Part shown: positions 33,566 to 46,930 of the stretch, piece by piece
Position numbering within the stretch: position 1 is the stretch's first letter
Layout of the letters: each line of letters opens with the position of its first letter
Assembly: GCA_037043015.1 (NCBI GenBank)
Contig: CM073321.1
Location: 41,684,420 to 41,748,419 of the forward strand
Origin: Bryum argenteum
Taxonomy: Eukaryota; Streptophyta; Bryopsida; Bryales; Bryaceae
Length of the DNA: 64,000 bases
Direction: 5' to 3'
Made by a program: the position numbers and the translations under genes
Notes under the pieces: generated by a model
Told to the model about the DNA's origin: nothing
Database searches by the model: none
The model's input: the letters and a program-made list of their open reading frames with translations, nothing else

Positions 33566-36500
33566 CTAGGCTGAAGGTGTAGTACCATTAAAGTGCTGAT
33601 CACACTCATCAGCCTCAAAGTCTATAAACTTAAGCACACTATTGCTATAACGTCGACGTGGTGTGTCAGACAAAATGGGAGATGGAGCTTGAACAAACTC
33701 TTGAGCAAGACGCTCAGCGTACATTGGTAGGGTGAATTTTGATGGAGGGCTCTTGTAGAGATGAGCGTTGCGAGTCAATCGCTCTTTCAGACCTGCGATC
33801 CTAAAAGTATAAAGAAACTCAATACTACCGATTTGTAAGTGCGTGATTTAAAATCTAGAAATAATATACAAGATGGTTATACGCACCAATGAACTTTTGT
33901 GGCTTCTTCACAACCAGTTCGTGAGAGGCATAATCTGCGGGAGGGGCCGATTCTCCACTTTTTTCATCACTGAGAGGACCATTCTTGTAATCCGCTAGTA
34001 CACCATCAAAGATTTCTTTGTCAGGTTCCATGGCGATGAGGTGTCGGTTGGAGCGCGCGCAAGCAATCACAGATGCACCTAACAAAATCAGAAGCCAACG
34101 TTAAAAATGCGAAATGAAGAAACGAATTCTAATGCAGAGTCTACGGAAACAATACCTGTACTTGCGCTCCAGTCGAAGACTATACCCCCCTTGTCCGTGA
34201 GACAATCGACGAAACATTGAATGAAGGAGGGGTCCTTCTCTCGTGAGCCTTGCCATGGCGTACCATCCGGACGATAACGCAATGTCTCTTTGTCTGCATA
34301 GTTAGAGAGGTGGTCTTCCTCATCAGGTACAATTGCCACACCCGCATATGCGTGTGCCACTTGCCGAGTTTGGAACTTCGAAACATACTCTTCACAAACA
34401 TACACTTAAATATGGAAGCAGTGAGTCTGTTAAAACACAAGTATACATACGTTAACATAAAAACATAGAAGACAATAATCATGAATTGTGAAATTGGAAA
34501 GTAGAATCGGGTCCGTACCTCTTTCGGTTTAGGCACGGTAGAGGCCATAGGGTGGGGATTATACCCCCACCAGTGTCAAACCAGACGAAAACTATATGTA
34601 TGCGACTCAGAATCAAGAGTACGCTCGATTCTACGACATTTTGGATGCATCAGAAGAATGGCTCCAACATCTGTCAAATGATACGCGGCAAACATGAAGA
34701 GGCTCTCAAAGTAGGTTTTGTCACGCCGGTTGTAGGATGGAATTTCTGTTGGAGACACACCCGGTACAGGCAAGTTCTCGGGAGCATCTGCAAAAATGGA
34801 ATCAATCCCTGGATGCTTGGGTTCATACTCCATCGCCGAGCACGGGTACTTACGGTCTTTTCCAATCTGGGATACATGTCAAAATTTAGAAAGTGGCTAG
34901 TAGATATACAAGTACAAAACGTAATAAGGGAGATTATGAATGACAAATGTATGATATAATACCTTCTTGATGTGCTCGACGATATCTAGGATTTGCGAAT
35001 CCCATTTTGCAGTCTTCGATGACTGGTGAACCAAATCTTCAATGTTCCCCTTCTTCAGATACATTGGCAGAGTGACTGATATTTTCGACAACGAGCTGCT
35101 ACCAATGTGATTGGGTTTCGGAAGAGGACGTCTGGCGAATATTGGCTGGCTGAGGCAACGTGGGGACTGCTGCGAGTTGTGGTCAACGATGAATGATTGA
35201 GATGGGGACCCAGCATTCGTAAGTCCACCTGTAGAAAGTTGAGTCAATCTTACACCGCGACGAATTGTATTGTTTGCGGCTCCCGCTGAAGCCTGAGTCA
35301 GATCAGCATCTTCAGGCCTTGCAATGTCTTCTGAGAGGGGAGCATTCTCTTCGGATTCTTGCTCAAGATCTACAACAACCTCTGCAACAGCGTTGCGTCG
35401 CTTCCTGTTTGCACGAGACTTGGGCACTGCAACTGGTGAAGAAGGAGAAGAGATTGGATCAGGTGCGACTGATAAAATGGAGAGGTCGTCATCGTCATCG
35501 TCATCAATGTCCATTGGTGCAGAGTCAGCTGGGTTAGAAGCGAGGTTCCGAAGAAGATACTTCTCCTCCTTGTGCACGTAGTTGTCGTCGCACTCAAGGA
35601 ACCATCCATCGGTTGTCAATTGGGAGTTAGTAAATCGCTCTTGTTGGGCTGTGGAGAAAAAGCTGCGGGGATCATTCGTGACTGAATTGTCCTTGAACTC
35701 CATTGGAATGGAGAACGAAGCTAATGCTCCCTTCGCAGCAAGCTCTTGTTTTAAGTACCTACAAAAATGTGAACAAATCAGATAGTGAAAATTGAACAAG
35801 TTGTACCAATTTTATTAATATTCAAGAGTAAATTGGAAACATACCGGAATAATAGTCGCTTAATTGTAACTTTGCCCCCGGTAATCTTTTGAAGATCTGA
35901 GCTTTTAATGAACTTTGGGCTTGCATTAGGACCAAGATAGTTGTTGAATGCCTTGTCCCATAGGAGCAACCTCCACTTCTCCACATACGCTGTTGGCTTA
36001 AGGACAACACTAGACTACTCAATGTTGAGGCTTTCGTTGTCAATCAGGTTTTGCAGTTCACTCTGAAGTGCTTGCTCAAGGTGTGAAAAAAGAAAACATG
36101 TTAAATATTAAAATACCATATGACCCCTAACTTTGAAAACACGTAACGCAACAATATGTTACCTGAGCCCAAAGTGAAGCGTGATGTAGGAATGCCATCA
36201 AAGTTTTATCTTTCATTGGACGTTCTTCTGGGAAGCGGAAAGAACGCCGAACTTCGTCTGATGAGTTCCACCATTGGAGCCACTTTCCCTTGAAATCGCA
36301 ATGAACATTGGTAGTGGCCACCATTTGTAAGCGATCGATTGTCATATCGGGTTTCAAGTTCTTGCTGTAATGAGAATAAATCTGTACATGAAAATCATAA
36401 GTTAGAATCAAGTTATAAAACATGATTATGAGTCATATAAAACATGAAAGGGATGTTATCTTTACCTCCTTCGCAAATACTTTCCCGAGTTTGTTGTTGG

Positions 36501-37849
36501 CCACATCGACCATCTTGTCGAAGTTCTTGCCACGTATGGCCTTAATTTCTGCTTTGATCGCATTATCCATGACACTCCGTACTCCAGGTCCTGTTTGTTT
36601 CTCCTTTGGGACGGTGGCGTAGTAATTCGTTTCAGCGTCATCAGATGCCTTCGCTAATCTCCTCTGTGTTAGATACAAAAAGTATTAGTAAGGTGTAAAG
36701 AACCAAATACAAAGATTCACAAATTAAACACATTCCACCCAACTTACCGCATATAAGAACTTTACAAAAACGTCAATTGTTACATGATACCAAGTATCTT
36801 TTTTTGCCTTAGCGTACTTGCATATTCTGTAATCCTCTAGGGATATCAGACCCTTGAAATCCTCCAGTTTCAATTTTCCAAACTGCCTCATTCGCTGCAA
36901 TTTAGCACACAAACCATCTTCGACATGGTCATGTTCAGTAGACCTGCAGAGCGGGATCAGACATGAGATATATTGAACTTAATCAAAATAGAAATAGAAC
37001 AAATTGAAAAAATAGGATAGATACTCACCAATTCATGTCGTTCATAGCGTCGAGCAGGAGGTTACTTTCCCCTCGTGCATCAAGAACATTACAGTCCACG
37101 GAGATGTACCACAAAGGCTCCATCTTATGGTACCTTTCTATGTGACGCATCCACGCCGTAACACGGTGGTTGCCCTCGTAAACGTAAAAATACTTGTCAC
37201 TGAGGTGTTGTTGATCCGGATCAGACTGCAGCGTCTTCTCAAACTCTTCGTTAGCTGATTTCCAGAGAGGATTCGTCCACACAGCATCTTCGGCATCAAC
37301 CAATTTCTCTCGGCCTTTCCTATCAAAGGGTGACACGTACATCACCCGATCGCCTTCCCGGTATCCTTTGTTGAACTCATTCTCTAGTTTTCTGACATCT
37401 TGTTCTGATATAGGGCGAACCTTCGGATAACAAACGAGATGGCAGAGTGGAATTAACATACGGGACTTCTTAACAGGTTTGTAGAGTAACATGTTGATGA
37501 TTGCAATGGAATCACTCTTGTGGAGCATTCGCATCTCATTCGCACTCCAATCGGGGTCCTTGTTTTGAAGATGAGTTGGCATATGGACGATTCCAACATT
37601 GACACTCCCACGCAAAGGAGTGTCTTCATCCTCCGAAAGAGCGTCGAGTCGATCATGATCGTGCACGGCTTCAGGATCACGATGAGTTTCAGAAGGACTT
37701 TCTTCCGGGAGTCCGATGTAAATGTTTTCAACATTTGCGACACTATCACGTAATTGTTCATCTCCATCGGTCAAACAAGCTGGTGGAGAAGCAAGAAGTT
37801 GTCGGGTGGTTTCGTCATCTTCATCGGTACATACTTGAGCTAAGTTCAT
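33566..37849 (-). CDS. Locus D: ParB-like plus beta-class DNA-methyltransferase-like fusion
   Basis: Minus-strand gene of about ten exons with good GT-AG borders: 37849-37029, about 36943-36749, 36664-36472, 36381-36161, 36080-35845, 35760-34963, 34873-34515, 34405-34157, 34078-33887 and 33800-33566. Exon 1 ends with YVYEGNHRVTAWMRHI (37150-37183), the GNHR signature of ParB/Srx domains. After an acidic, nuclear-type linker (DIDDDDDDD, KSRANRKRRN) comes DSIFADAPEN (motif IV position, DAPE for DPPY) with YFESLFMFAAYHLTDVGAIL. Then GGIVFDWSASTGASVIACAR and RHLIAMEPDKEIF (motif I FxGxG and the following strand). The order IV then I is the permuted one. The model has two in-frame stops (exon 5 and the end of exon 7), so read-through, mis-modelling or decay are all possible. 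Fusions of ParB-like and N4/N6 methylase domains are known in phages and bacteria. Confidence 0.65.
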
Positions 37850-37987
37850 CTGGCAATCCAGAAACCAAATACAACACACCACAGAAAGAATAAGAATGTG
37901 TCAAATTAACAATGCCATAAATTTAATACAAAACAACGGCTTTATTAGTATATGATAAACTCGTAATATCATCTGCCGATACATTTA

Positions 37988-38314
37988 TGATGATTGCAAT
38001 TTTCTCGCAAGTCGCGGAGAACGTCTGGGTGCAAGCCTAGCTAATGCTTTCTCTTCGATACGTCTAGATTTAGCCTCATTCTTTTTGATTCGAATGTTAA
38101 CCGCTCGAGCAACCCGATCAACGTCATCACGTGAAGTGTGACGGACGGGTGAGGCAGGAGGTGGAGTTTCCGGAACTGAAGTCAAAGCTATGACTAATCG
38201 ACGAGACTCCACGTAAGCCAACACATTGTCTCTCGAAGCGGAGAGGTCGCTATCTCCATCCGATTCTTCTTCTTGGTCAATGTCTTTTTGCATTAAAGGA
38301 TCGTGCAAAATCAA
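37988..38314 (-). CDS. Short basic-tailed open frame upstream of locus D
   Basis: 109 codons: acidic start (DQEEESDGDSDLSASRDN), then RHTSRDDVDRVARAVNIRIK, ending RRSPRLARKLQSS. No domain recognised. It may be a separate small gene or an upstream exon of D; the stop lies before the first D exon without a convincing donor. Confidence 0.3.
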
Positions 38315-38599
38315 ATGAAACCAATGGTAAGTTTATTATCAAAACACCAGGAAAATATTAGGATCAATCATTGTTTTAAAATTAATATTTAAGAAATTAA
38401 TTTACACTTGCTTCAATTCCCAGGCAGAGTACATCAAAATACAGCAAGCAAATGATAACGAATACAGCATCACCATCAATATCACAAGCGACCCAAGTAG
38501 CCCATCACAGCAGCTAACATCGCTTGCATGGAGACCAAGGTTCCATACAAGCCAAGACGTGCTTCTTCCTCGGCATTCTATCTTGTGACCAGCACAAAA

Positions 38600-41500
38600 C
38601 CTAAAGCGACATCATGAAACCAGCATAAGCAAAAAAAACAAGAAAGCGTCCACCCGTAACCGTTGTGTCTAGGCATCAAGCTCCTGGGCTTCGAGCCTAC
38701 GGAAATGCAATAAGGATCAGCCTCAGGCCCGCCATTAAGCACACAACAGCCATCATCGGCACAACGAGGATGGGCAATAGCGAGCAAAGGGGAACCAGGA
38801 TCTGCACTCCCCGAATTCCCACACGATGACGAACATATAACAGGAGGATGGGCAACAACGAGCAAAGAGAAACCAGCATCTGCACTCCCCGAATTCCGAC
38901 CACGAGCAGTAGCAACACATAACAGGAGGATGGGCAACAACGAGCAAAGAGGAGACAACATCTGCACTCCCCAAATTCCCACCACGAGCAGTAGCAACAC
39001 ATAGCAGGATTGAATGCAGATAAGGCAGAAAAAAAAGCAAAATCGGTCAATTCCCGCTAGACTTTCATCCACGAATGTCTGGGGTCCATCCCAGCTCTTC
39101 CCTCACATTGTGCAATACAAAATCCCCGCAACCGGCCACCCCTCAAGGTGCTCGACAACAACGAGCTGGGGAATAACAAGAAAAAACAGCCTCAGGCCCG
39201 CCATGATGCACACAGCAGCCGTCATCGGCACAAGAGGATGGGCACCACTGGGCATAGAGGAGCCAGCATCTGCACTCCCAGAATTCCCACACCACCTGCA
39301 CTCCCCGAAGTCCCACCGCAATGACGAACACATAACTGGAGGATGGGAACAGCGAGCAAAGAGGAGCTAGCATCTGCACTCTCCGAAATTCCACCACTTA
39401 ACAGGATTGAATGCAGATAAAGCAGAGAAAAGAAACAAACTCGGCCACCTTCGTTCCAGACTTTCGTCCACGAATGTCTGGGTGCTTTCCAGCTCTTCCC
39501 ATAAAAGTGCAATACCAAAACCCTACAGCCGATGTGGCCTGCCATAAAGGTACTCAAATTTGAGCTGGGAAATAGCAATAAGGAGCAGCCTCAGGCTCGC
39601 CATGAAGCACACAGCAGCCTTCATTGGCACAAGAGGATGGGCAGCAGCAAGCGAAGGGAGCTAGCATCTGCACTTCCCGAATTCCCACCACGACGACAAA
39701 CACATAACAGGAGGATGGGCAATAGCAAGCAAAGAGAATCCAGCATCTGCACTCCCCAAATTCCCACCAAGAGCTGTAGCAAATAACAAGATTGAATGCA
39801 GAAGGCAGATAAAAAAGGCAAAATTGGCCACCTCCCGCCAGGCTTTCGTCCACGATGTTTAGGGTCCTTCCCAGCTCTTCGCACAGATTGTGTAATACAA
39901 AAACATCGCAACCGGGCGAGCCATCAAGGTGATCGACAACAACGAGCTGGGGAATAACAAGAAAAAATAGCCTCAGGCCCGCCATGATGCATACAGCAGC
40001 CGTCATCGGCACAAGAGGATGGGCAACAATGAGCATAGAGGAGCTAGCATTTGCACTCCCCGAATTTCCACAGCATCTGCACTCCCCGAATACCCACCAC
40101 GATGACGAACACATAACAGGAGGATGAGAACATCAAGCATAGAGGAGCCAGCATCTGCACTCCCCGAAATCCCACCACGATGACGAACTCATAACAGGAT
40201 TGAATGCAGATGAGGCATATAAAAGAAACAAAATCGGCCACCTCCCTCCAGACTTTCGTCCATGAATGTCTCGGGTCCATCACAGCTCTTCGCTCAGATT
40301 GTGCAATACAAAAAACCCGCAACCGGCCAGCTCTCAAGCTGGTGGGCTTCGAGCCTACGAAAAAGCAATAAGGATCAGCCTCAGGCCCGCCATGAAGCAC
40401 GCAGTAGCCTTCATCGGCACAAGAGGATGGGCAACACCGAGCATAAAGGAGCCAACTTCTAAACTCTTCCAATTCTCACCACGATGACGAACACATAATA
40501 GGATTGAATGCAGATAAGGCAGAAAAAAAGGGAGAAATTGGCCACCTCCCTCCAGACTTTCGTCCACGAACGTCTGGGTGCTTTCAAGCTCTTCCCATAA
40601 AAGTGCAATACCACAACCCCACAGCCATGAAGGTGCTAGACCTTGAGCTGGAGAATAGCAATAAGGAGTAGCCTTAGGCCCGCCATGAAGCACACAACAG
40701 CCTTCATCGGCACAAGAGGACGGGCAACTGCGAGCGAAGGGAGCCAGCATCTGCACTCCCCGAATTCCCAACACGATGACGAACACATAATAGGAGGATG
40801 GGCAACAGCGAGCGATGAGGTGACACCATCTGCACTCCTCGAATTCGCACCACGAGCCGTAGAAAATAACACGATTGAATGCAGAAGGCAGATAAAAAAG
40901 GCAAAATTGACCACCTCCCGCCAGACTTTCGTCCACGAATGTCTGGGGTCCTTCCCAGCTCTACGCACAGATTGAGTAATACAAAAACACCGCAACCGAG
41001 CCAGCCATCAAGGTGCTCGACAACAACGAGCTGGAGAATAACAAGAAAAAACAGCCTCAGGCCCGCCATAATGCACACAGCAGCCGTCATCGACATAAGA
41101 GGATGGGCAACAGTGAGCATAGAGGAGCCAGCATCTGCACTCCCCGAATTCCCACAGCATCTGCACTCCCCAAATACCCACCACGATGACGAACACATAA
41201 CAGGAGGATGGGAACATCGAGCATAGAGGAGCCAGCATCTGCACTCCCCGAAATCCCACCACGATGACGAACTCATAACAGGATTGAATGCAGATGAGGC
41301 GGATAAAAAAGAAAAAATCGGCCAACCAACAAATCCGTCGTGGCGAGCAATCAAGCTGTTCGGCTTCGTGCCTTGGGAATTGCAATATGGAACAGCCTCA
41401 GGCTCGGCCCTGAAGCACACAGCAGCCCTCATCGGCACAACGAGGAGGTACAACAACGAGCTAAGAGGAGCAGCACCCTGCATTCCCCGAATTCACACCA

Positions 41501-41650
41501 CGACCTTCAACACATTACAGGATTTAATACAGAAGACAGATAAAAAAGGCAAAATTGGCGATCTCCCTCCATACATTCGTGGACGGAAGTTTGGGGTGCT
41601 TCCTTGCTCTTCCCACGACATTGCAATACAAAAACCCCACTAAGAAGCAA
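38600..41650. repeat. Long tandem repeat, units of about 300-450 bp built from an 85-bp subunit
   Basis: A landmark (cagactttcgtccacgaatg, then tctggg) recurs at about 39055, 39457, 39835, 40250, 40553, 40920 and 41572, followed by cagctcttcc and gtgcaatacaaaa. Between landmarks an 85-bp subunit (gcatctgcactccccgaatt, cccaccacgatgacgaacac, ataacaggaggatgggcaac) is repeated several times. Two landmark subtypes (ggtcc or gtgctttcc) alternate, suggesting a higher-order unit. The long Cys/Ser/Leu-rich frames on the minus strand are artefacts of the repeat. Confidence 0.85.
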
Positions 41651-41879
41651 ACCCTCAACGTGTTCTGCTTCGAGGCTAGGCATTAAGCAACCCTAATCGG
41701 CAACACCGAGGAGGGACAGCACTGACCAAAGAAAAGCCAACAATCTCCAATCCCTGAATTCACATATTCTAGCCTGTTCATGACGTATACGTTCTCTCCG
41801 ACCGAATTCTACGACTTATCGGAGGAACAAGGTTTAGTGCAAAATCGATCTGATGTAGGAAGCAAAAGTTAGGGTTTAA

Positions 41880-43959
41880 ATTCAATCTAATGTAGCAAGA
41901 AGCTTTGTCCTTCACATACCAGGAATTTCTTAGAGTACCACGCCTCCAACTCCGCCCTGGTTTTCATTGCTTTACCAGGAGCACAATGCGCCTTGTAAAA
42001 TTCCTTGTAAAATTTGTCGAAAATACTTGAATCTGAGAACTGGGAACTCACATTTTTTAAAGCTTCGTCGACGTGCTCACTACCTCCTTCCACTGCTACC
42101 TCTTTCTCTATAAGCTCCGCCATGATTTCCTCTTCCTGCAATATCTTGACAGCAATGGTGTGCAAATTCATCAAAAAACTCCCTCCCACAACTTGACAGT
42201 ATCAAATGTACTCCTCCCATTTTGCCAGGACGTTTTGTTGCTTCTACTAAAATTCACTGCCAACCGAGCGCATCGGCGGTTCCTGCTTCGGCCTATTCAA
42301 AAATAGTACAAACTTTTATTGTAATCAAATCTTGCAATTAAATGGTGCGACTTTGGAATGAGCCTGATTGGGCCACCCCTAGCGCACTAAAGAGCCGGCG
42401 CCTAGAAAGTCACCCCCCTCCGAGCAGATGGCCTTCAGAGCTCAGACAGGGCGCGATGAACCTACAGCAGCGATTCCGACCAGGCGGGCAACTCGCCATT
42501 ACCCGGCCTCCCCACACAGCAAACTAGCGCGGGCGAGTAGTCGGTACTCGGCCTGGCCGGTACCCGGCCACCCCACACTGCAAAGCAGCGCGGGCGGGCA
42601 ACCCGCCGGTATTCGGCCTGCCGGTACCTCACAGCACCGCTCGAGCGGGCAAGTAGTCGGGATCCGGCCTCCCCACACAGCAAAGCAGCGCGGGCGGGCA
42701 ATTCGCCGGCAGTACCCGGCCTCGCCAGTACCCGGGCTCTCCGGTACCCGACTCGACTCTGGAACTATCGGAGGGTTAGCGGGGAACGGCCTTCGTATAC
42801 ACGGCCTCGCCTCTGCGGTACCCGGCCTCGACTTTGCATCTTATACGTATGAATTGTACTGAATATGTATACTTATGTGTAGTATTTATTATCATCGTAC
42901 CTAGTTAGTGGAATCGTTATGAATATGATTTATATGTACGACAATTGAACAATTGTAAACGTAATAGTTGTTTATATTTTCCTTTCATAAATACTACTAA
43001 ATCGTAATCTACATTTGCGTCCCCTGAAATAATATCTAAACATAGCGGTGAATGCTAAAATATGCCCATACTTTTTCATGCTGCTCAAATATTACATCAT
43101 GTCATTTACTTGCTCAATCCTGGAAGATTGTTTTAACATACACATGGGAATCATGAGACGCTCGATAATATTATACCATGAAACTGTCATGGATCTATAT
43201 ATATCATGAAAAGCTATAATGTCAAAAGTTCTAACTACATCGAACCGAAGAATGGACTCTCGTTGTATACTTAATCAACCCTAGGTCCTCCCAATAAATC
43301 AGAAAGTAGGGTTTCTCATGTACCTCCTCTAATTCTTCAGCACTTGTCTCAAATCCATCTGCTACATTATTCTGTGTTTCCGGATCAGAGGAGGCTTCTG
43401 CTCTCTCGCCCATATTCGTTACTCTTTTCTCCTCAGACATTTCTTCTCCAAATTGATCGTCTTCCTCTTCCGATTCTCTGCGACCCTGAAGACAACACAT
43501 GTTGATGTTAATCCAAAAACGAATTCGGTAATATTTTGACACTTACAAATATCAACATATTTGTAACATAGATTACATCATTACCTCATTTGTAGAGTCT
43601 ACACCTCCATCGTCATCCCCATCCACGCATACAGTCTCGCTAGACGTCCTGAACTGCCTTCTACGCCCTTCCTCCTCCTCGGCTTCAGCTTCGTCTGTCC
43701 CCACACTCTCCGGGACACTGTCGAGGTTAAGCAATCGCATTTTGATAGTCCGCCTGAATAGCGGTAGCACATCATCGTCGATCAAGATGTCATACCCGTC
43801 TGCCTCCCGATCATCGCCGCTACAGCTTGTCCCATTGCGCTTCCGCAAAGCACTATGCCTCTACGCTTTAGAATTAGTAAACTTCGTACCACCCCTCCGC
43901 TTCTTCTTTCTCTGGCCTATCTCCTTTCCTCTCTCACTACCGCTAGCGGATTCGTCCAT
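41880..43959 (-). pseudogene. Gene H: acidic multi-exon gene, unrecognised
   Basis: Start MDESASGSERGKEIGQRKKK at 43959, a basic nuclear-type segment, one in-frame stop, then GTSCSGDDREADGYDILIDD and a Glu-rich stretch, ending DSTNE|GTAATG near 43585. A second exon (43484-43320, GRRESEEEDDQFGEEMSEEK to EELEE|GTACAT) and a third (about 42140-41922, EEEIMAELIEKEVAVEGG to ELEAWYSKKFL|GTATGT) follow. The GTATGT donor implies further exons, perhaps beyond the tandem repeat and thus possibly upstream exons of locus D. No domain recognised. Confidence 0.4.
42480..42840. repeat. GC-rich repeat in the gene H intron
   Basis: Three to four copies of a unit made of ggcctccccacacagcaaag, cagcgcgggcgggcaa and gccggtacccggcc, step about 60 bp, with the palindromic core CCGGTACCCGG in several variants (ggtactcgg, ggtattcgg). 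Confidence 0.75.
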
Positions 43960-43989
43960 ACTGCTTGCAATGAGATAACTTATCACACT

Positions 43990-46180
43990 TACAAGCTAAC
44001 GAGTCCAAGTGATCCCACTGCAAGTGAAGAGGTTGAACTATGAGTTTGAACTCCATTATACAAGCTCCCCATGCGCTTAGAAACCGTAATCAGCCACCGC
44101 GTATTCCCTAACATCCCGCTATGACCGTGTCTGACAATCCAAAATAAGTTAACTTTAAACCGCATCTATTATCCAACTAAATCTCTGACAATGACTGCCG
44201 CCGTCACTTTACATCTTACACCTACTTATTTTATCTATCTTATACGGATCTTATATTTTAAATTATAATTACTTAATGCAATTTTGTCAGTCCAGATAAT
44301 TTACATATTATGGTTAATGCGCATTCAAATCAACATGCTCACAATTCAGAGTATCCGGTATGTGTAAGTTTTATTATAAGTAATTACGTCTAATAGGTAC
44401 TCTATACCTATGCAAACACCCTACACCAAATTCTCGTATTTAAACATTCGAAACGCACTTGATACTCTCTTTCTCTACGCACTTGTTAATGTTGTCTTCT
44501 TTGCCTACGTCTATCATGGCATCTGTTAGCCGGGGTATAGGTATGGAGGTGCCCGTGGTGTGGGGAAGGAAGAAACAGGGGGCAGGGTACAAGAGCTGAC
44601 CGAGTGCGGGGCTTGGTACCACGGTGATCCCCGGGGAAGGAGAGGGTCAGGGTATACTCTGAGAACCGTTGACTCATAAACCGTAATCACGGTTGATTAG
44701 CGCGATCGAATGAGTTCACGCGGAGGGGACCCGGTGAGGGTGCTGAACCACGGCGTCACAGGGCTACGGCCTTGCGGCGTCGCTCTCAGAGTTGGCTTCC
44801 ACGGCCAAGGCGATCGTCCGTGGTGTGATTGTCCCCGAGGAACGATGGAGCTAAGTCGCCAGTGTCTTCTCAACCGCGGTGCGTTCTCACGACAACACAA
44901 TCGACCCAAGGAATCCTCGGGGCCACGGTGAGTGCCGGAGCTAGGGTATTCAGTAGAGGAAACAAGAGAAGGGGAGTTTTACAAAATAGATACTTTAGGA
45001 TAGTAATGGGACTGAGTCCATAGTGCATTGATCAATGAAAATGCCGAATTGGCTACAAGTAATCACGGCCAAGTGCTCGTGGCGCTATCACTAAGTCCGT
45101 GCGATACAAAACTGCCTATTGTGTAAATCTACCTCTCTTTATAATAAAACCTAATTCTTGCGCTGTTCTTCGGCCTTAACTGCCTGCACCCGTGGTCTCG
45201 ATCCTCGTGGTCCTCTAGTCACTGCCTCGGCCTCGAGCCCCGTGGCTGTTAAGTCCTGGTCTTTCCGGTGGCTGCTGGTCTTCGGTAATGATACCCGCGT
45301 GCCGTTGCGGGTAACAGCATCCTCCACTCCCTTACCTCCCGCTGCAGACGTCATTGCCATTAGGTCTGAAGACTGTGAGCCCAAACATGCACTCGCACAC
45401 AAACCACGCTCTCTGCAGAAACAAACCAGCTCTGCAACAAAATCCCGAAATTGGTGTGTGTGCACCACTGCTAATTCGTATGTAAGCAAGTAACTAACAT
45501 CAATCTCTACAACTCGCGGACGTTTTCATGGGCAAGATTTGAAGGCAAGATTCTACTGGCTACTACTGCTGCTGCCTAGTTACTCTATGGGAAGCCACTT
45601 CAAATGCGAGGTAAGAGCTCCTTGTTCACCACTGCCTTCACTTTCTACTATTCAATTGGAGACTCAGTGTCTCCAACTGCGGAAATCGACATGGAATGAA
45701 TCGTTAAATCCTATTACCGGTAGCGTAATATCATCAAATGCAGAACAGTGCATTTGCATTTGCGTGCAAGATGGGGCTGGCCAGCAAGGGGCTGTTGCAA
45801 ACCATGACTGCTGAAAACTTCTGAAACCAGATCTTCACCTATCTGCACCAAAATCGGGTCTTCACATATTTGCACCAGGTTTCCGGCTCCTCAAGCTCCC
45901 AACACCTCGGCAGCCGTACCACCTCGTCCTATCGTTCCAGGTGACTGTGGTATTTTCGAACGTTCGACAACCACCGGTGAACGATGTTGAGCTGCCCCAG
46001 GCAAGGAAGGCGTCAGTGCGTTACTGGCTCGATTCCTCGAGAGGAGGAAAGACAGGGTACGCAAGTTCCTCTGAAGCAGGAAAGAGATGCATCGCAGTCT
46101 CGAGACGAGTCACCGATCGAGTCCATCAAAGGGGAAGTCGTCCACAAGTTCGCCGTCACCAACACCGGCAGCAACAGCAA
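43990..46180. other. No gene supported
   Basis: Mixed composition. GC-rich stretches at 44500-45000 and 45160-45480 keep frames open on both strands by composition. They could be remnants of mobile elements, but I found no ends or domains. Confidence 0.4.
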
Positions 46181-46370
46181 CCACCGAACATGAAGTAGCA
46201 AGTAGCAACCACGAAATATGAGAAACCACCGAATATGTGCAATTACCGAACAGGAAGTAGCAACCAACCACCGAGACACACTCCAGCATGAGAAACCACC
46301 GAGGCACACTCCAGCAACAGCAGCAACACCGAATATGACGAACCACCGAGAACAGGAAGAAACGACACAC
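46130..46370. repeat. Short ccaccga/aacatga repeats
   Basis: About eight scattered copies of aaccaccga(a/g), alternating with gaacaggaagtagcaa and cacactccagca. Low-complexity DNA. Confidence 0.6.
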
Positions 46371-46479
46371 AAGAACTAAAAGGAAACTAAAAGATGATTT
46401 TTTGAAGAGACACTCTTATGGTTATATACACCTACAAAGAAGAAATTTTCAACTCAATAAGAGAGTTGATGAACGGTTC

Positions 46480-46930
46480 AAGATTCCTCCATTAATAATT
46501 AGTGTGGCCTCTGCTGAAATTAGTGTGGGCGGCAGTTAATTAGTGTAGCCAGAAATTAGTATGGGTTGAGGTTATGAGTAAATGGCTATTAACTAATTAC
46601 TGCGTTAAGAAATTAGTATGGGCGGAACATGGAAAATGGCTATTAACTAATTACTGCGAGTAGAAATTAGTATGGGCGAATAAACGGAAATGGGCTATTA
46701 GACTAATTATATGGTTAGAAAATTAGTAGAGGCTATAAAAATGAAATGGTTATTTAACCGAATACTACGATAAAAAAAAAATTAGTATGGGAAATTAAAT
46801 TAAAATGGCTTTTACCCAAATAATAAGATTAGAAAATTAGTATGGGAATTGAATTGAAATGGCTATATAACCAAATACTAAAATTAGAGAATTAGTATGG
46901 GGAATTAAATTAAAATGGAAACTAGGATTA
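46480..46930. repeat. Degenerate 65-80 bp tandem repeat
   Basis: About seven units built on aaattagtatgggcg followed by aaaatggctattaactaatta; units drift from left to right. Confidence 0.75.

Noticed and set aside
33566-37849. Contamination by phage or bacterial ParB-methylase DNA
   Set aside because: The gene is split by many plant-type introns and embedded among plant repeats; a bacterial or phage origin could only be ancient.
38578-41643. Many overlapping Cys/Ser/Leu-rich membrane-like proteins on the minus strand
   Set aside because: They repeat the same words because they are translations of one tandem repeat in different frames.
45158-45493. Overlapping open frames of about 110 codons on both strands
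   Set aside because: Open by GC composition; no domain, splice context or homologous block.
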